From NCBI GenBank assembly GCA_034432555.1, contig DAOUBW010000048.1, forward strand, positions 346,635 to 410,634: a stretch of 64,000 nucleotides of DNA, given 5' to 3'. Below the pieces are notes generated by a model. The model saw only the letters and a list, made by a program, of their open reading frames with translations. It did not search any database and was not told the origin of the DNA. Shown here piece after piece: positions 62,251-64,000 of this stretch. The position numbers and the translations under genes were made by a program. The stretch comes from CP2-2F sp034432555 (lineage in GTDB: Bacteria; Chloroflexota; Anaerolineae; Aggregatilineales; UBA2796). Positions within the stretch are counted from its first letter, which is position 1. Every line of letters starts with the position of its first letter.

Positions 62251-63567
62251 ATGGCAAACGCAGCAAAAATTCAAGCGGACTACGCGCAGCTCAAGGAGAT
62301 CGCAGGGCAGTTTGCCCAACATGGAGATCGCACCCTATCGCTAGGGCGGCAGGTTTATGGGTGTATGTCGCAGTTGGCAGATGGCGGCTGGCTTGGCGTC
62401 GGAGCAGATCGCTTTTATGCCGAGATGAATGACCAAGTGCTGCCAGCTTTAGAGCGCCTGATGAATGCCTTAAACACGGGCGGCGCACAAACAGAGCGTG
62501 TCGCACAGTTGTTGGCAGCCGCCGAAGAAGAAGCAGGGCGGCTTTTCTTTGGTGGCGAGGCAGGCATTACAAGCGCGCCCTCTGGCGTCTCGGCAGAGAC
62601 CATCGGTACGATTGTCGGTGGCATCTTCGGCGGGTCGGCTGGGGCAGCCATTGGTGGTGCCATTGGCAGGGTAATTGGCAACGGCACGCTGAGCGGCTCG
62701 CTCGGATTGAAGGTCACGCCGGACGGCAAGCCATTCTTCCCACTGAAGATGTTCAAAAACTACATCGGGCGCAGCCCAGTAGAATATGTGGGCGCCGATG
62801 GCAAAACGTACAAACGCGAGTTCAAATTTGGCTCAGAGTTCGGCAAGCGCCATATGTTCGGTGAGTATAAAGATGGCGCCGATAAAAAGTTCATCAACCG
62901 CAGCGTGGATGGTAAAGTCGTCTTAGCTGGCGGCGATTTGTGGCACGAAAAGGGCGCGTTGGTGCGTGGCGATTTGCAGTTTCAATCGGGCGATTTCAAG
63001 GGCAGCGCCTATGGCGAGTTGGTGAGCTACGACACCGCCGCCAAGTGGGAAGCCGCTATCGGACGCGATGGCGTTAAAGTCGGCGCTTCTGGCTATGCGG
63101 GCGCTTACTTGGCGCGCATAGGCGCGACCGCGGAATACGGCGGCTTGCAGGCAGCCGGGCAGGCATATGTTGGCGCACAAGTGCAGGGCGAGGTTGGCGC
63201 GGTGCTGCGTCCGGGTCAGGCATATGTAGGTGCCGGTGGCGAGGCATTCATTGGTGGGAAAGCGGAAGGCAACGTTAAATACACCCATCAGGTGATGGAC
63301 GGCTTAAAGATGAGCGGTGGCGTCGGTGGCTATGTGAGCTATGGTGCAGGCGTCCAAGCTGATTTTAAGGCAGGCTATGATGATGGGAAGATCAAGTTTG
63401 GCGGCGCGTTCGGCGCGACATGGGGCGTGGGTGGAGGCGTCAAATTTGACGTTACAGTAGACGCTAAAGGTCTTGTTGATAAGGGCGTGCAATCCATAGA
63501 AAGTGCAGGGCGCAACATCGTTGATTTTGGCAGAGGCGCCGTTGATATTGCCCGCTTCTTATTCTAA
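62251..63567 (+). CDS. WXG100-like protein with glycine-zipper and Gly-rich C-terminal domain
   Basis: 438 residues from ATG 62251 (GGGAG 11 bases upstream). Residues 1-100 fit the WXG100 helical hairpin: helix, turn with Trp47-Leu-Gly49 (GGWLGVGAD), helix; these are secretion substrates of type VII-like systems. Residues about 118-145 are a Gly-zipper (GTIVGGIFGGSAGAAIGGAI) likely inserting into membranes. The rest is Gly/Tyr/Val-rich beta-prone sequence (YVGAQVQGEVGAVL, FIGGKAEGNVKY). This layout resembles polymorphic toxins of type VII systems; no catalytic motif or immunity gene is recognisable. A terminator follows. Confidence 0.65.
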   Translation: MANAAKIQADYAQLKEIAGQFAQHGDRTLSLGRQVYGCMSQLADGGWLGVGADRFYAEMNDQVLPALERLMNALNTGGAQTERVAQLLAAAEEEAGRLFFGGEAGITSAPSGVSAETIGTIVGGIFGGSAGAAIGGAIGRVIGNGTLSGSLGLKVTPDGKPFFPLKMFKNYIGRSPVEYVGADGKTYKREFKFGSEFGKRHMFGEYKDGADKKFINRSVDGKVVLAGGDLWHEKGALVRGDLQFQSGDFKGSAYGELVSYDTAAKWEAAIGRDGVKVGASGYAGAYLARIGATAEYGGLQAAGQAYVGAQVQGEVGAVLRPGQAYVGAGGEAFIGGKAEGNVKYTHQVMDGLKMSGGVGGYVSYGAGVQADFKAGYDDGKIKFGGAFGATWGVGGGVKFDVTVDAKGLVDKGVQSIESAGRNIVDFGRGAVDIARFLF

Positions 63568-63581
63568 ATGACTATAGTCAG

Positions 63582-63610
63582 CAGGGCGAAGGATTTTCGC
63601 CCTGTTTTGT
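63582..63610 (+). terminator. Terminator after the WXG100-like gene
   Basis: CAGGGCGAA (63582-63590), loop GGATT, TTCGCCCTG (63596-63604), then TTTTGT. A 9-pair stem with T-run, between the WXG100-like gene and the next gene. Confidence 0.8.
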
Positions 63611-63660
63611 GTGCATTGTGCCAATGTTGCTTAAGTTGAAATACCGAAGGAGCATATCAC

Positions 63661-64000
63661 TTGTCTACACCGATGTGGGTCAACTTCCAAGGTCCGATTT
63701 TTTCAATGCGTGTACCCTCTAACTGGTTTGTGAATGCCACACCTGAAATTCAGGCGATGCTGGTCGAGCCACCACGCGGCGAAAATCAACTGCGCTCTAA
63801 TCTTATCATCACGCTGCAAGCCGTGCAGCCTGATGTGACCGTGGACGCCGTGCTGCAAAATGCGCGCCGCACACAGCAGCAGGAATATCCGCGCTTCACG
63901 CTGCAAGATGAAGGCAAGGTGACTGGGCGTGCCATCGAAGGGCGCTTCCAGTTCTACACATGGTTCAATGAGGAGAGCAATGTTGAAGTGTTGCAATCAC
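63661..64000 (+). CDS. DcrB/DUF1795-like protein, partial (runs off window)
   Basis: A TTG at 63661 with a perfect AAGGAG at 63647-63652 (8-base spacing) opens a frame to the window end, 113 residues visible. The start MSTPMWVNFQGPIFSMRVPSNW and LVEPPRG are like the DcrB/PsbP-like DUF1795 family, found beside type VI/VII and polymorphic-toxin genes. A different ATG at 63673 is less well spaced. It sits after the WXG100-like gene across a terminator, so it may still be a functional partner. No signal peptide seen. Confidence 0.7.
   Translation, partial: MSTPMWVNFQGPIFSMRVPSNWFVNATPEIQAMLVEPPRGENQLRSNLIITLQAVQPDVTVDAVLQNARRTQQQEYPRFTLQDEGKVTGRAIEGRFQFYTWFNEESNVEVLQS

Overview
The window looks like a chromosomal segment of a moderately GC-rich member of the Chloroflexota (Anaerolineae-like). 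This is an inference from several traits together: a nusA-ylxR-infB-rbfA-DHH-truB-ftsY block, an mreD-PBP2 pair, abundant Pro/Thr-rich linkers after lipoprotein or membrane anchors, a giant secreted protein made of PPC-type repeats, SH3b lipoproteins, and a metal permease fused to a DtxR-like helix-turn-helix. No 16S or tRNA gene is present to confirm it. No complete mobile element, CRISPR array, tRNA or rRNA was seen.

Layout. 1-10 kb: a multi-PAS/GAF sensor kinase, a hotdog thioesterase, cytidylate kinase with a HEAT-repeat membrane protein, an SH3b lipoprotein, a small membrane protein, an AI-2E-family permease and an alpha/beta hydrolase. 10-18 kb: the transcription/translation operon, with a promoter, an early terminator-like hairpin before nusA and a long-range Shine-Dalgarno-masking pairing before infB. 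It closes with a clear terminator after ftsY. 18-22.4 kb: a Mn/Zn-type ABC uptake operon with a DtxR/MntR-like palindrome at the promoter. Its last permease carries a Cys-rich insert and a C-terminal winged helix. 22.4-31.2 kb: envelope genes, namely tandem paralogous GT4 glycosyltransferases, a divergent flippase-methyltransferase-GT2 operon, then mreD and PBP2.

31.2-41.9 kb (minus strand): a ten-gene carbohydrate operon. It runs from a ROK repressor through a binding protein, two MalFG-type permeases and two different MalK-type ATPases to a ketose 3-epimerase-like TIM barrel, a small membrane protein, a second TIM barrel and a Gfo/Idh/MocA dehydrogenase. A near-consensus promoter with an overlapping palindrome lies before the ROK gene, suggesting autoregulated import and oxidation/isomerisation of an unknown sugar or polyol. 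41.9-49.3 kb: one secreted 2470-residue protein with about 21 PPC-like repeats. 49.5-50.8 kb: an AT-richer DNA methyltransferase broken by an in-frame amber codon at a position where the family has Trp.

50.9-64 kb: rimO, a STAS/SEC14-like protein, a CoxE-type VWA protein, an SqdX/MgtA-like glycosyltransferase with a tiny coupled membrane ORF, a succinate dehydrogenase operon (fused SdhC-SdhD, SdhA, SdhB) with a terminator-like element between sdhA and sdhB, a HIT hydrolase-thiolase pair, and a membrane-anchored half ModA-like protein. At the right edge a WXG100-like protein with a glycine-zipper segment and a Gly-rich C-terminal domain is followed by a TTG-initiated DcrB-like gene running off the window. 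This pair is the best candidate for part of a type VII-secretion or polymorphic-toxin-like system.
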